A stretch of DNA of 64,000 bases from assembly GCF_040049255.1 (NCBI RefSeq), contig NZ_JBDZDR010000002.1, forward strand, positions 62,001 to 126,000, read 5' to 3'. The DNA is from Pseudaminobacter sp040049255 (GTDB taxonomy: Bacteria > Pseudomonadota > Alphaproteobacteria > Rhizobiales > Rhizobiaceae). Positions 33,321-43,486 of the stretch are shown one piece after another. The notes beneath the pieces are model-generated. The model was not told where the DNA came from, made no database searches, and saw only the letters and a list, made by a program, of their open reading frames with translations. Within the stretch, counting starts at the first letter, position 1; every line of letters starts with the position of its first letter. The translations under genes were made by a program, and so were the position numbers.

Positions 33321-33968
33321 TCAGGCCGAGCCGAGCATGGCGCGGGCAAATTTCTGGAAGGCGCGGGCGCGGTGCGAAAGCGCCTTGTCCTGGCCCGGCT
33401 TCCAGCCGTGCTTTTCCTCGGCCGTCATCTCGCCGAAGGTCTTGTCATGGCCTTCCGGCAAGAAGACGGGATCGTAGCCGAAACCCTTCTCGCCGCGCGG
33501 CGGCCAGACCAGTTGGCCTTCGGCCTCGCCACGGAAATATTCGGTGTGACCGTCCGGCCAGGCCACGCAGATGACGGCGACGAAGCGGCCGCTGCGCTGG
33601 TCGGACGAAACCGCGCCGGCCTCGTTCATCGCATCTTCCGTGCGCTGCATGGCCATGGCGAAGTCGCGGCTGCCGTCGGGCTTCTCGGCCCAGTTGGCGG
33701 TGTAGACGCCCGGCTGCCCGTCGAGCGCATCCACGCACAGGCCGGAATCGTCCGACAGCGCCGGCAGGCCGGTGGCGGTCGCGGCGGCCAGCGCCTTGAT
33801 CGCGGCGTTCTCCTCAAATGTGGTGCCGGTCTCGTCGGGCTCGGGCAGACCGAACTCCTTGGCCGACTTCGCCTTGAAGCCGAACGGCGCCATCAGGTCG
33901 GCGAATTCGCGCAGCTTGCCGTCATTGTGGCTGGCGACGACGATTTCCCGGTCGGTCAGAATGCGCAT
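33321..33968 (-). CDS. rdgB: XTP/dITP pyrophosphatase
   Basis: A 215-residue Ham1/RdgB-type enzyme that hydrolyses dITP, XTP and ITP to keep deaminated purines out of DNA. Signatures: VVASHNDGKLREF, TGLPALSDDSGLCVDALDGQ, GRFVAVICVAWPDG and KGFGYDPVFLPEG, ending with LSHRARA. Its ATG directly follows the TGA of the VOC gene. Confidence 0.95.
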   Translation of the reverse strand: MRILTDREIVVASHNDGKLREFADLMAPFGFKAKSAKEFGLPEPDETGTTFEENAAIKALAAATATGLPALSDDSGLCVDALDGQPGVYTANWAEKPDGSRDFAMAMQRTEDAMNEAGAVSSDQRSGRFVAVICVAWPDGHTEYFRGEAEGQLVWPPRGEKGFGYDPVFLPEGHDKTFGEMTAEEKHGWKPGQDKALSHRARAFQKFARAMLGSA

Positions 33969-34379
33969 TCAGATACCCCAGATACGTGGTTCGGCGATCT
34001 CCAGCGAATTGCCTGAAGGGTCGCGGAAATAGATGGAACGGCCCCCGTTTGGCCATTCGAAATCGGCTTCGATGGCGACGTTGCTGGCCTGCAGATGGGC
34101 CTTCCATCGCGCAATTTCATCGGCGGTGCCCGAAAAGCAGAGGTGGCCCTCACCCACCGTGCCATGCGGCGGCACCGGAAGTTTCGCGTCCGAGGCGGGC
34201 GGATGCTGCGTCGCCTCGGCGTTGAACAGCAGGAGCACGCCTTGCCCGCAGCGGAAGAAGACATGCCGGCCCGGCACCTTGGCAATGCGCTCCAGCCCCA
34301 TCACCTCACCGTAAAACGTCTCCGCCGCGTCGAGGTCGGAGACGTAGAGGGCGCTTTCGAGGATGCCGGAGGGGCGCAT
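33969..34379 (-). CDS. VOC family protein (glyoxalase/dioxygenase fold)
   Basis: A 136-residue protein with paired beta-alpha-beta3 units: LESALYVSDLDAAETFYGEV, HVFFRCGQGVLLLF, EGHLCFS and IYFRDPSGNSLEIAEP. His and Glu residues at metal-ligand positions suggest a metal-dependent lyase or dioxygenase, or a resistance protein; the substrate is unknown. It is located between rph and rdgB in the same operon. Confidence 0.88.
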   Translation of the reverse strand: MRPSGILESALYVSDLDAAETFYGEVMGLERIAKVPGRHVFFRCGQGVLLLFNAEATQHPPASDAKLPVPPHGTVGEGHLCFSGTADEIARWKAHLQASNVAIEADFEWPNGGRSIYFRDPSGNSLEIAEPRIWGI

Positions 34380-34386
34380 TTTTGCC

Positions 34387-35103
34387 TCAGGCCACCGCCA
34401 TCTGCTGCAGGCTCACCAGCCGCGAAATACCCTTCTTGGCCAGCGCCATGAGATTGGTGAACTCTTCTTCCGAGAAGGGCGCGCCTTCGGCAGTGCCCTG
34501 GATCTCGACGATGCCGCCCTTGCCCGTCATGACGAAATTGGCGTCGGTGCCGGCCGAGGAGTCTTCCAGGTAGTCGAGGTCGAGCACCGGCTGGCCCTCA
34601 TGGATGCCGCAGGAGATCGCGGCGACATGGTCCTTTAGCACCTTGGCAACCGAGATCATCTGGCGCGCTTCCATCCAGCGCAGGCAGTCGTGCAGCGCCA
34701 CCCAGCCGCCGGTGATGGCGGCCGTGCGCGTGCCGCCGTCGGCCTGGATGACGTCGCAGTCGACCGTGATCTGCATCTCGCCCAGCGCCTGCAGGTCCAC
34801 CACGGCGCGCAAGGAGCGGCCGATCAGGCGCTGGATTTCCAGCGTGCGGCCGCCCTGCTTGCCGGCGGCGGCCTCGCGGCGCATGCGTTCGCCGGTGGAG
34901 CGCGGCAGCATGCCGTATTCGGCCGTCACCCAGCCCTTGCCGGTGTTGCGCATCCAGCCCGGCACCTTTTCCTCCAGGCTGGCGGTGCACAGCACATGCG
35001 TGTCGCCGAATTTGACGAGGCAGGAGCCTTCCGCGTGCTTGGAAACGTTGCGCTCGAACGAGATGGGGCGCATTTCGTCGGGTTGGCGTTTGGAAGGGCG
35101 CAT
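34387..35103 (-). CDS. rph: ribonuclease PH
   Basis: A 238-residue phosphorolytic 3' exonuclease that trims tRNA and rRNA ends. Signatures: GSCLVKFGDTHVLCTASLEE, VTAEYGMLPRSTGERMRRE, EIQRLIGRSLRAVVDL and DVIQADGGTRTAAITG. It is full length and first in the operon rph-VOC-rdgB-hemW. It is divergent from hrcA, the common alphaproteobacterial arrangement. Confidence 0.97.
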   Translation of the reverse strand: MRPSKRQPDEMRPISFERNVSKHAEGSCLVKFGDTHVLCTASLEEKVPGWMRNTGKGWVTAEYGMLPRSTGERMRREAAAGKQGGRTLEIQRLIGRSLRAVVDLQALGEMQITVDCDVIQADGGTRTAAITGGWVALHDCLRWMEARQMISVAKVLKDHVAAISCGIHEGQPVLDLDYLEDSSAGTDANFVMTGKGGIVEIQGTAEGAPFSEEEFTNLMALAKKGISRLVSLQQMAVA

Positions 35104-35248
35104 GCGGTTCTTTCTTCTTGAGAGCTGTTTTCTGGCCGGCTTGTAGCCTCATGCCGGCCCTAGCGCAAAGGAAAAGCAGCGGCACCGCGGCACGGTTGTG
35201 TTCCGGCTGGGTGAATCTATATCTTGATTCCGGAGGTTTGATGAGACC

Positions 35249-36319
35249 ATGACGAAGCCTGTTCTGGATCCAATGTTGCCGTCGCTCGACATGCGTTCGC
35301 GCGAGATCTTCCGTCGCATCGTGGAATCCTACCTGAAAGACGGCGAGCCGGTCGGCTCGCGCAATCTGGCGCGCATGCTGCCTTCCAGCCTGTCGCCCGC
35401 CACCGTGCGCAACGTCATGAGCGACCTGGAGCAGCTTGGGCTGATCTATGCGCCGCATATTTCCGCCGGCCGCCTGCCCACGCAGCAGGGCCTGCGCTTC
35501 TTCGTCGACGCCTTCATGGAGATAGGCGACCTCAGCGAAGAGGAGCGCCGCTCGATCGAGACCCAGCTCAAGGCAGCCGGCAGCGGCGCCACGCTGGAAC
35601 AGATGCTCATCGACGCCAGCCAGATGCTCTCCGGCCTGTCGCGCGGCGCCGGTCTGGTGCTGGCGAGCAAGAACGAAGTGCCGCTGAAGCACATCGAATT
35701 CATCCAGCTCGATCCGCGCCGGGCGCTCGCCATCATGGTTTCGCAGAACGGCGATGTGGAAAACCGCGTCGTCGAGTTGCCCGCCGGCGTCACTGCCTCC
35801 CAGCTCATCGAGGCCTCGAACTACCTCAACGCGCATGTGCGCGGCCGCACGCTGGCAGAGGCCAGAAGCGAGATCGGCCGGCTCAAGGAGGAGACGCGCG
35901 CCGCGCTGGACGCGCTGTCCCAGGACCTGGTCGAAAAGGGGCTGGCGATATGGGCAGGCGCCGAAACCGGCTTGCCGGCGCGCCTCATCGTGCGTGGCCG
36001 CGCCAATCTCCTGGAAAACCTCACCGCCCAGGCCGACATCGAGCTGCTGAAGCATCTGTTCGAAGACCTCGAGACGCAGCAAAGCATGGAGCAGCTTCTC
36101 GATCTCGCAGAGGCTGGGTCGGGCGTGCGCATCTTCATCGGTTCGGAAAACAAGCTGTTTTCGCTTTCCGGCTCCTCGCTGGTGGTCGCGCCCTATCGCG
36201 ACAAGGATGCTCGGGTGGTCGGCGCGCTCGGCGTCATCGGGCCCACCCGGTTGAACTACGCCCGTATCGTGCCGATGGTGGACTACACCGCCCAGCTCAT
36301 CTCCCGCCTGCTGCGCTAA
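35249..36319 (+). CDS. hrcA: heat-inducible transcription repressor HrcA
   Basis: A 356-residue repressor of groE and dnaK-type genes through CIRCE elements. It shows the winged-helix region REIFRRIVESYLKDGEPVGS and ATVRNVMSDLEQLGLIYAPH, with SAGRLPTQQGLRFFVDAFME after it. The C-terminal part has FIGSENKLFSLSGSSLVVAP and GVIGPTRLNYARIVPMVDY. No CIRCE palindrome is visible upstream. grpE, often next, is not here; a DUF2189 gene follows. Confidence 0.96.
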   Translation: MTKPVLDPMLPSLDMRSREIFRRIVESYLKDGEPVGSRNLARMLPSSLSPATVRNVMSDLEQLGLIYAPHISAGRLPTQQGLRFFVDAFMEIGDLSEEERRSIETQLKAAGSGATLEQMLIDASQMLSGLSRGAGLVLASKNEVPLKHIEFIQLDPRRALAIMVSQNGDVENRVVELPAGVTASQLIEASNYLNAHVRGRTLAEARSEIGRLKEETRAALDALSQDLVEKGLAIWAGAETGLPARLIVRGRANLLENLTAQADIELLKHLFEDLETQQSMEQLLDLAEAGSGVRIFIGSENKLFSLSGSSLVVAPYRDKDARVVGALGVIGPTRLNYARIVPMVDYTAQLISRLLR

Positions 36320-36324
36320 GGCGG

Positions 36325-36372
36325 TTCAGGGAAGGCCATCCGCTCCACAGCGGCGTTTGTCGCATCCCTGAA
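36325..36372 (+). terminator. hairpin after hrcA
   Basis: TTCAGGGA/TCCCTGAA arms (36325-36332, 36365-36372) enclose a second small stem, CCGCT/AGCGG. It lies directly after the hrcA stop. No T tract. Confidence 0.4.
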
Positions 36373-36498
36373 ACGTTCGTGAGGCGACAAGAAGCGCCTG
36401 AAGGATTATTATCACTGCCGTGCGGGTCACGGTTCGTCGTGGCGAGAGTTCGCGCGCCGGGATGTACCAGTGGCCGCTCCAACAGTGGAGGAACGGCA

Positions 36499-37338
36499 AT
36501 GGCAGGTTTCCACGTCATGGCAGGCGCCACCGAAGGCTATGAACGCATCACGGTGCGCAAGATCGGTTTTGCGGATGTGCTCGACGCGCTTCGGCAGGGC
36601 GCGCGGGATTTTTGGGAAAAGCCTTCCCACTATGTCTTTCTTTGCGTGATCTACCCGCTTGTTGGCGTTTTCCTGGCGTCATGGACCTCCGGTCGCAACG
36701 CGCTGCCGCTGTTGTTTCCGCTGGCATCGGGATTTGCCCTGCTAGGGCCGCTCGCCGCGATCGGCCTCTACGAGATCAGCCGTCGGCGCGAACTGGGCCT
36801 TGATGCATCCTGGGGCCATGCGTTCGATGTTAGGCATTCACCGGCGCTGCCATCCATCGTCGCGCTCGGCATCTGGCTTTTCGTGCTCTTCATCGTATGG
36901 CTGCTCAGCGCCAAGGCGCTCTATGTTTCGCTGTTCGGGCCCGAAGCGCCGGCCTCGATGCGCGTTTTCTTCAACGAGGTCTTCCGGACTTATGCCGGCC
37001 ATCAGCTGATCCTGTGGGGAAATCTCATCGGCTTCTGCTTCGCCGTGGTGGCGCTCGCCACGACCGTGATTGCCTTCCCGCTGCTGCTCGATCGCGACGT
37101 CGGCGTGGTTTCGGCGGTGGAGACATGCGTGCGCACGATCCTGGTCAATCCGCTCCAGATCCTGTTCTGGGGGCTGATCGTGGCCGTCTGCCTGATCATC
37201 GGCTCGCTGCCGTTGTTTGCGGGCCTTGCGGTGGTGATGCCGATCCTCGGCCATGCCACCTGGCATCTCTACCGCAAGGTGATCAGTCCGCGCTCCCGCA
37301 CGGTGGTATCCTCAGAGAGCTATTCGTCCGTGAGCTGA
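36499..37338 (+). CDS. DUF2189 integral membrane protein
   Basis: A 279-residue protein with six predicted membrane helices (YVFLCVIYPLVGVFLASW, ALLGPLAAIGLYEI, IVALGIWLFVLFIVWLL, LIGFCFAVVALATTVIAFPL, LFWGLIVAVCLIIG and the last before HATWHLYRK). The DUF2189 family marker HATWHLYRKVI is at the end. Function unknown; neighbours such as cytochrome-oxidase genes in other genomes are not seen here. Start chosen by GGAGG 8 bp before ATG 36499. Confidence 0.88.
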   Translation: MAGFHVMAGATEGYERITVRKIGFADVLDALRQGARDFWEKPSHYVFLCVIYPLVGVFLASWTSGRNALPLLFPLASGFALLGPLAAIGLYEISRRRELGLDASWGHAFDVRHSPALPSIVALGIWLFVLFIVWLLSAKALYVSLFGPEAPASMRVFFNEVFRTYAGHQLILWGNLIGFCFAVVALATTVIAFPLLLDRDVGVVSAVETCVRTILVNPLQILFWGLIVAVCLIIGSLPLFAGLAVVMPILGHATWHLYRKVISPRSRTVVSSESYSSVS

Positions 37339-37355
37339 AGCCTTTGGAGACGCCG

Positions 37356-37553
37356 ATGGCACTGGAAGAACTCAAGGCGCAGATCGGCTATCTCGTTGGC
37401 CAGATGGTCGACCGGCCCGAAGACGCACACGAAATCTACGAGCGCATCCGCGAGAAGCTCAACGAACTGCGCGCCATGGGCATGCCGCTGCCGGCCGACC
37501 TGGTCGAACTGGAGAAGCAGCTCGACGCCAATTTCGGCACTGCCAACGGCTGA
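37356..37553 (+). CDS. small conserved helical protein
   Basis: A 65-residue, mostly helical protein (ALEELKAQIGYLVGQMVDRP, REKLNELRAMGMPLPADLVE) ending KQLDANFGTANG. It lies 17 bp after the DUF2189 gene and is probably cotranscribed. Function unknown. Confidence 0.65.
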   Translation: MALEELKAQIGYLVGQMVDRPEDAHEIYERIREKLNELRAMGMPLPADLVELEKQLDANFGTANG

Positions 37554-37648
37554 GAGGATCCGGCGGCGGGATACGCGCTGCCGCCGGCAAATGGCGTTGC
37601 CGCGCTGGCCCATTTCCAAGGGTGCGGCCGTGTGCGATACGCTGTCCC

Positions 37649-38263
37649 ATGACTCTTGCCGGATTCCTTGCCTATAGCGGCGCGCTCGCCGTTGCCGCCG
37701 CCATTCCCGGGCCCGGCGTTACTGCGCTGGTGGCGCGCGCACTCGGTTCCGGTTTCCGCTCGTCGCTCGCCATGTCGCTGGGGCTGATCTGCGGCGACCT
37801 TACCTATCTCACTGCGGTGGTACTTGGGCTGGCGCTGGTGGCGCAGACCTTCGGCACCGTGTTCCTGGTCATCAAGTGGCTGGGCGTGGCCTATCTTGCC
37901 TATCTTGCCTGGACTTTCTGGCGCAGCGGCATCACGCCCGAGAACGTCGAGGCGCGCAAGGGCAGGGGCGGCATGTTCAGCGCCTTCCTTTCCGGGCTCA
38001 CCGTCACGCTGGGCAATCCCAAGACGATGATCTTCTATCTCGCGCTGACGCCGACGCTGGTCGACCTGCGCACCATCACGCCCTTCGACTATGGCGTGTT
38101 GGCAGTGATCACAATTCTCGTGCTTCTGGTCGTTCTGGTGCCCTATCTGGCGCTGGCGGCCAAGGCGCGCTGGCTGCTCCGAACGCCGCGTGCGCTCAAG
38201 GCGCTGAATCGCACCGCCGCGGCCTTTATGGCCGGCGCGGCTGCAGCCATCGCGGCCCGCTGA
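37649..38263 (+). CDS. LysE family translocator
   Basis: A 204-residue amino-acid exporter of the RhtB/LysE superfamily with six helices. Signatures: AAIPGPGVTALVARALGSG (the PGP motif after helix 1), SLGLICGDLTYLTAV, WLGVAYLAYLAW and TLGNPKTMIFYLA. The substrate is not predictable. Start ATG 37649 is at the usual MTLxxFLAY beginning. Confidence 0.93.
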   Translation: MTLAGFLAYSGALAVAAAIPGPGVTALVARALGSGFRSSLAMSLGLICGDLTYLTAVVLGLALVAQTFGTVFLVIKWLGVAYLAYLAWTFWRSGITPENVEARKGRGGMFSAFLSGLTVTLGNPKTMIFYLALTPTLVDLRTITPFDYGVLAVITILVLLVVLVPYLALAAKARWLLRTPRALKALNRTAAAFMAGAAAAIAAR

Positions 38264-38424
38264 GAGCAGTCTTTCCGGAACTGCGTTCTCTTTTCTCTCA
38301 GTCGTTTGGAATTTCATTCTATGCGGCAGGGCTTTTCTGCATGCCCGCCACTCGGTTTTTGCCGGCTGCCGCCCTATCCTTTGGCAAAGAGAATTTTCAG
38401 GCAATCCATAGTGGAGCAGTACCC

Positions 38425-39405
<981 letters not shown>

Positions 39406-39532
39406 GAGCCCGGGTCACCGCACCGCTGGACCGCTGAAAAAACCGGTGTGGCGCGGTGGCCGCCCGGTTGAGCGGCGGCTCGATAGCGATCAAATCTCCC
39501 CGACCGGCGATCGGCCGGTGGGGAGGAACTTC

Positions 39533-40153
39533 ATGTACAGACTCTATACGCGCCCCGGCAGCGGCGGCTTCGTGGCCGAGGCTGCATTCGCGCTGGCCAA
39601 TGTGCCCTACGAACGGATCAACGTGGCCAAGTCGGAGGCTGGCGATCCGCAGTTCCTGAAAGTCAGCCCGCTCGGCCAGGTGCCGGCGCTGGCGCTGCCC
39701 GAAGGCGGCACGATGACCGAAACCGCAGCCATCTGCATCCTGCTGGGCGAGCGTCATCCGGAAGCGGGCCTCGCGCCCGGCCTAGGCGAGGAGGCGCGCG
39801 CCGATTTCCTGCGCTGGATGGCCTTCATGTCCTCCGCGCTCTACCCCGCGATCCTGCGGCTCTATTACGCGCCGCGCTATACGGCCGATCCCGACGGCAA
39901 GGCCGCCGTAGAGGCAGCAGCCCAGGCGGAGATCGATCGCGGCCTTGCCATCATCGACCGGTCGCTCGAGGGCCGCGGCTGGCTGGCGGGCGACAGCCTC
40001 TCGCTGGCGGATGTCTATCTGCTGATGCTCTATTCCTGGCACCCGCAGCCCGAGAAGGCGCGCGCCGCGCTGCCCAATATCGAGCGGCTGTGCGCCGGGC
40101 TGCGGCAGCACCCCGTTCTCGGCGCGCTCAACGCCGATCACGCCATGTGGTGA
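39533..40153 (+). CDS. glutathione S-transferase family protein
   Basis: A 206-residue GST. The thioredoxin-like N-terminal domain has RLYTRPGSGGFVAEAAFALA, SPLGQVPALALPEG and the TETAAI glutathione-binding turn. The helical C-terminal domain has FLRWMAFMSSALYPAI and WLAGDSLSLADVYLLML. The catalytic residue is probably Ser10. Substrate unknown. Start set by a GGGGAGG ribosome site. Confidence 0.92.
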   Translation: MYRLYTRPGSGGFVAEAAFALANVPYERINVAKSEAGDPQFLKVSPLGQVPALALPEGGTMTETAAICILLGERHPEAGLAPGLGEEARADFLRWMAFMSSALYPAILRLYYAPRYTADPDGKAAVEAAAQAEIDRGLAIIDRSLEGRGWLAGDSLSLADVYLLMLYSWHPQPEKARAALPNIERLCAGLRQHPVLGALNADHAMW

Positions 40154-40351
40154 GATGAAGCGGGGCAGCGGCCACGGCCGCTGCCGAACGGCCATGTCTG
40201 GTGGCGTTCGTCGTCGCCGAAAGATTGTTTAGCTGGGATGGGGGCGTTTCGGCAGGCTGCAGCACTGCTGTGGATTGCGCGGGGCTTGGCCGCGCGCGAA
40301 AATGGCGGTTAAGCGCCGCAGCGGGCACGGGCGAAGATGCTCCCGTGGCGA

Positions 40352-40528
40352 TCAGAATTCAGGGCGAAGCCGTTCACTGAAAGAAGGCCGTACATTGGGC
40401 TTGGCGTTGCGGCGGCGCTCGCAGGCCGGGCCGGGACCGCGCATGTAATGGCGTTCCGGACGGTAGGTCGGAGCGATGAATTCGCGCAGCGCGATTGCGT
40501 AGCTGATGATGCGATTCCAGAGAGCCAT
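40352..40528 (-). CDS. small basic hypothetical protein
   Basis: A 58-residue frame (MALWNRIISYAIALREFIAP at the start, a Pro/Arg-rich end). It has a weak ribosome site and no known family, but the amphipathic N-terminus and its place in a 600-bp gap make it a plausible small gene. Confidence 0.45.
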   Translation of the reverse strand: MALWNRIISYAIALREFIAPTYRPERHYMRGPGPACERRRNAKPNVRPSFSERLRPEF

Positions 40529-40759
40529 GTCTAAAAATCCCAGTCCGTCGGAAGCCCCCTTCCGAATGCAGACCAATGATAGCGTGCGGTCGTGAATAGT
40601 CCGTGAACGCGTTGTTAATCTTTGCCCGAAAAAGCCTCCAATCATGGCCGAAAAGAGGTGGTTTCGCGCTCTTTCGCCGGCGGTCGGCGGGTGGCGGCCG
40701 AGTGTGCCTTTTACGCAACGGAAGGCGGACCGAATTCGGCCCGGGGCCGCAGGAGAAAA

Positions 40760-41440
40760 TCAGGGCAGAAACGACTTCTCAAAGGCGCGTCTGCCGGGCG
40801 GAGAAAAGATGATTGCGCGGCTGCCGGCCTCGCGGCGCGCCCATTTCTCGGCAATGATCCTGTCGAAGATCGCCGCCCCCAGCGAGCCCGCCAGATGCGA
40901 GCGACGCACGCTCCAGTCCAGGCAGGCCCGGCAGACCGGGCGGCGCGACTTTCCAAGCTGGTCCGGCTCGATGCCGACGGCGCGGAAGAAGGACGGGCCG
41001 GCTTCGCCCATGCCGATACGCTCGCCTTCACGGCTCAGGATGTTACGGGCGAGGAAACCGTCGAGCATGGCCACCGCATGGTCGCCGGCGAGGTGGTCGT
41101 AGCAGATGCGCGCTTCGCGCATCTTGGCCTCGCGCGGGCCGGGGCGCACCCGCTTTGGCCCGGCAGCGGCCGCCACGCCCATGATCGATTCCAGCATTGC
41201 CGCGACTTGCGCATTGGCAAGGCCGTAATAGCGATGGCGGCCTTGCGCGGCGAGCGACAGCAATCCGCCCTCCAGCAGCTTTGAAAGATGCGAGCTTGCC
41301 GTCTGCACGGTCACGCCGGCTTCCAGCGCCAGCTCGCTTGCGGTCAGCGCACCGCCCCCCATCAGCGCCGTCAGCATGTTGGCGCGGGCGGGGTCTCCCA
41401 CCAGGCTGGCGATGCGGGCGATGTCGGGGCTGTTTCGCAT
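40760..41440 (-). CDS. ArsR/SmtB-family transcriptional regulator
   Basis: A 226-residue regulator. The winged helix lies at residues 8-85 (ARANMLTALMGGGALTASEL, GVTVQTASSHLSKLLEGGLL, GRHRYYGLA). A C-terminal extension of 130 residues has a CRACLDWSVRRSHLAG motif seen in a subgroup of these proteins that lacks the classic metal-binding ELCVCDL site. Ligand unknown. Divergent from the DUF1127 gene with a 41-bp gap. Confidence 0.88.
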   Translation of the reverse strand: MRNSPDIARIASLVGDPARANMLTALMGGGALTASELALEAGVTVQTASSHLSKLLEGGLLSLAAQGRHRYYGLANAQVAAMLESIMGVAAAAGPKRVRPGPREAKMREARICYDHLAGDHAVAMLDGFLARNILSREGERIGMGEAGPSFFRAVGIEPDQLGKSRRPVCRACLDWSVRRSHLAGSLGAAIFDRIIAEKWARREAGSRAIIFSPPGRRAFEKSFLP

Positions 41441-41481
41441 GGTTCGATGCTAGTCGAAGCATTCATGTCGGGCAAGCGGCT

Positions 41482-41712
41482 ATGGTCGCCGACATGGACA
41501 TGAAGACGGACATTGATGACGCGAGCGCCGAGGGCGCATCGCCGGTGGAGAACCGATCAAGGCGCCCGGCATTGCGGCGGCTCTCTGTCTGGTACGAGCG
41601 TTGGCGGCGGCGCCGGCACCTCACCGAACTGGACGACCATATCCTGCGCGACATCGGCATTCCTCCGGGCATGGTCGAACGCGAGCGCGCCAAGCCGTTC
41701 TGGCGCCGCTGA
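41482..41712 (+). CDS. DUF1127 family protein
   Basis: A 76-residue protein whose C-terminal half is a DUF1127/YjiS domain (SVWYERWRRRRHLTELDDHI, LRDIGIPPGMVERERAKPFW). Small Arg-rich DUF1127 proteins can bind RNA and influence phosphate and carbon metabolism in related bacteria. The N-terminal 30 residues are variable. ATG 41494 or 41500 are alternative starts. Confidence 0.8.
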   Translation: MVADMDMKTDIDDASAEGASPVENRSRRPALRRLSVWYERWRRRRHLTELDDHILRDIGIPPGMVERERAKPFWRR

Positions 41713-41800
41713 CCAGCCTGACACGAATTCGCCGCCGACGCTTCGTTCCGTATCGAAGCGTGGCCGGCACTCGAAGCATCATTTGTGGAAAGGAGACGAT

Positions 41801-42133
41801 ATGAGCATCACCTGCTTCATCCGCTACGAAATCGAGCCGACGGGCAAGGCGGATTTCGAGCGCTATGCGCGCAACTGGGGCCAGGCCATCCCGCGCTGCG
41901 GCGCCGACCTGATCGGCTATTTCGCGCCGCACGAGGGCTCGGCCACGACAGCTTACGCGGCCTACACGCTCGACAGCCTCGCGGATTACGAAGCCTATCG
42001 GTCGAGGCTTGCCGCCGACCCGCTCGGCCGCGAAAATTATGCCTTCGCGCAGGAGAAAAAATTCATCCGGCGAGAAGACCGCATCTTCCTGAAGCTGGTC
42101 TCGGCCCCGCATGCCGCGCCGGTGCGGCCATGA
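41801..42133 (+). CDS. NIPSNAP family protein
   Basis: A 110-residue ferredoxin-like-fold protein (ITCFIRYEIEPTGKADFERY, RCGADLIGYFAPHEGS, LADYEAYRSRLAADPLG). A clear GGAG ribosome site precedes the ATG. Function unknown. Its stop overlaps the start of the next gene by 4 bp, so it forms a two-gene operon with the monooxygenase-like protein. Confidence 0.85.
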   Translation: MSITCFIRYEIEPTGKADFERYARNWGQAIPRCGADLIGYFAPHEGSATTAYAAYTLDSLADYEAYRSRLAADPLGRENYAFAQEKKFIRREDRIFLKLVSAPHAAPVRP

Positions 42134-42474
42134 TCGCGGTCATCTTCGAGGCCACGCCAGCGGCCGACCGCTATGATGCCTATCTCGGCATCGCCGCCGA
42201 ACTCAGGCCGCTGCTCGCCGGTGTCGACGGTTTTGTGTCGATCGAACGGTTCCAGAGCCTGTCCGATCCCCGCCGCGTGCTCTCGCTTTCGTTCTGGCGC
42301 GACGAGGAGGCGGTGAACGCGTGGCGCAACACCGAGGAGCATCGACAGGCGCAGAAGGCGGGGCGCGCAGGCATATTCGAGGACTACCGGCTGCGCATCG
42401 CGCATGTGCTGCGCGACTATGGCATGGCCGAGCGCGGCGAAGCCCCGGCCGACAGCCGAGGCGTGCATGGCTAA
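42130..42474 (+). CDS. antibiotic biosynthesis monooxygenase (ABM) family protein
   Basis: A 114-residue dimeric alpha-beta barrel protein (IAVIFEATPAADRYDAYLGI, GVDGFVSIERFQSLSDPRRV, LSLSFWRDEEAVNAWRNTEE, HRQAQKAGRAGIFEDYRLRI). The family includes quinol and heme-degrading monooxygenases, but this member's substrate is unknown. It starts by ATGA overlap with the NIPSNAP gene. Confidence 0.88.
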   Translation: MIAVIFEATPAADRYDAYLGIAAELRPLLAGVDGFVSIERFQSLSDPRRVLSLSFWRDEEAVNAWRNTEEHRQAQKAGRAGIFEDYRLRIAHVLRDYGMAERGEAPADSRGVHG

Positions 42475-42488
42475 GGGGCTTAGGCGCG

Positions 42489-43472
42489 CTAGGCGTTGCC
42501 GATCAGCACGCCTGCAGCCAGCACCAGCGCCCCGCCCAGCACCACCTGGAACGTGGCGCGTAGCCAGGGCGTTTCCATGAAGCGGTTCTGGATGAAGACG
42601 ATTGCCCACAATTCGAAGAACACGACGATCACCGCGATGGTCGTCGCGGTCCAGAAATCGGTGATCAGATAGGGCAGGGCGTGTCCCAGCCCGCCGATCG
42701 CCGTCATGATGCCGGAGGCCAGGCCCCGGATCAGCGGCGAGCCACGACCGGAGATCTTGCCATCGTCATGGGCGGCTTCGGTGAAGCCCATGGAAATGCC
42801 GGCGCCGACAGAGGCAGAGAGGCCGACAAGGAAGGTCTGCCAGGTATCCTGCGTGGCGAAGGCGGCGGCGAAGATCGGCGCCAGCGTGGAGACGGAACCG
42901 TCCATCAGCCCGGCCAGGCCCGGCTGGATATAGGTCAGGATGAACTGCCGCCGCTCGGTCGCGCCTTCCTCGGCGAGGACCTCGTCGGTGAGGTGCTTGC
43001 GGCCGAGACGCACTGCCAGCGATTCATGCGCCTTTTCAGCCGCCGCAAGGTCGCCCAGCAGCTTGCGGGTGGAGGCGTCGGTCGTGCGCTTGATGGCCTC
43101 CATGTAGAAGCGGTAGGCCTGCTCTTCCATCTGCTCGGCCATGGCGCGCACCTTGTCCAGCCCGAGCGGCCGCACCAGCCAGTCCGGCTTGCGGTCGTAA
43201 TAGCCGCGCACATGCTCGCGCCGGATCAGCGGAATACGGTCGCCGAAGCGCTTGCGATGCAGCTCGATCAGCGCGGCCCGGTGGCCGTCCTCTTCCTCCG
43301 CCATTTCCTCGAACACCTTGGCCGAGTCCGGATATTGTTCGGCCAGCCCGTCGGCATAGGCGCGATAGATGCGCGCGTCGTCCTCCTCCGATGAGATCGC
43401 CAGCGCCAGGATTTCCTGTTCAGAGAGGGATTCGAAGGGACGGCGGCCAATGCCGAGTACGCGGGAAAGCAT
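42489..43472 (-). CDS. mbfA: membrane-bound ferritin-like iron exporter MbfA
   Basis: A 327-residue fusion of an N-terminal ferritin-like/erythrin domain (ISSEEDDARIYRAYADGL, FEEMAEEEDGHRAALIEL, EQMEEQAYRFYMEAIKRT) and a C-terminal VIT1/CCC1-like membrane domain (QPGLAGLMDGSVSTLAPIF, GLSASVGAGISMGFTEAAHD). In Bradyrhizobium and Agrobacterium MbfA exports iron and protects against peroxide, and is repressed by Irr. The perfect ICE palindrome 15 bp upstream of the ATG indicates the same control here. Confidence 0.94.
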   Translation of the reverse strand: MLSRVLGIGRRPFESLSEQEILALAISSEEDDARIYRAYADGLAEQYPDSAKVFEEMAEEEDGHRAALIELHRKRFGDRIPLIRREHVRGYYDRKPDWLVRPLGLDKVRAMAEQMEEQAYRFYMEAIKRTTDASTRKLLGDLAAAEKAHESLAVRLGRKHLTDEVLAEEGATERRQFILTYIQPGLAGLMDGSVSTLAPIFAAAFATQDTWQTFLVGLSASVGAGISMGFTEAAHDDGKISGRGSPLIRGLASGIMTAIGGLGHALPYLITDFWTATTIAVIVVFFELWAIVFIQNRFMETPWLRATFQVVLGGALVLAAGVLIGNA

Positions 43473-43486
43473 GAGTGGAATCCATT

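Noticed and set aside
35104..35248. A CIRCE element upstream of hrcA
   Set aside because: No TTAGCACTC-N9-GAGTGCTAA sequence occurs in the rph-hrcA gap.
34598..36082. A 494-codon minus frame spanning hrcA and rph
   Set aside because: Antisense to hrcA and out of frame in rph; no family features.
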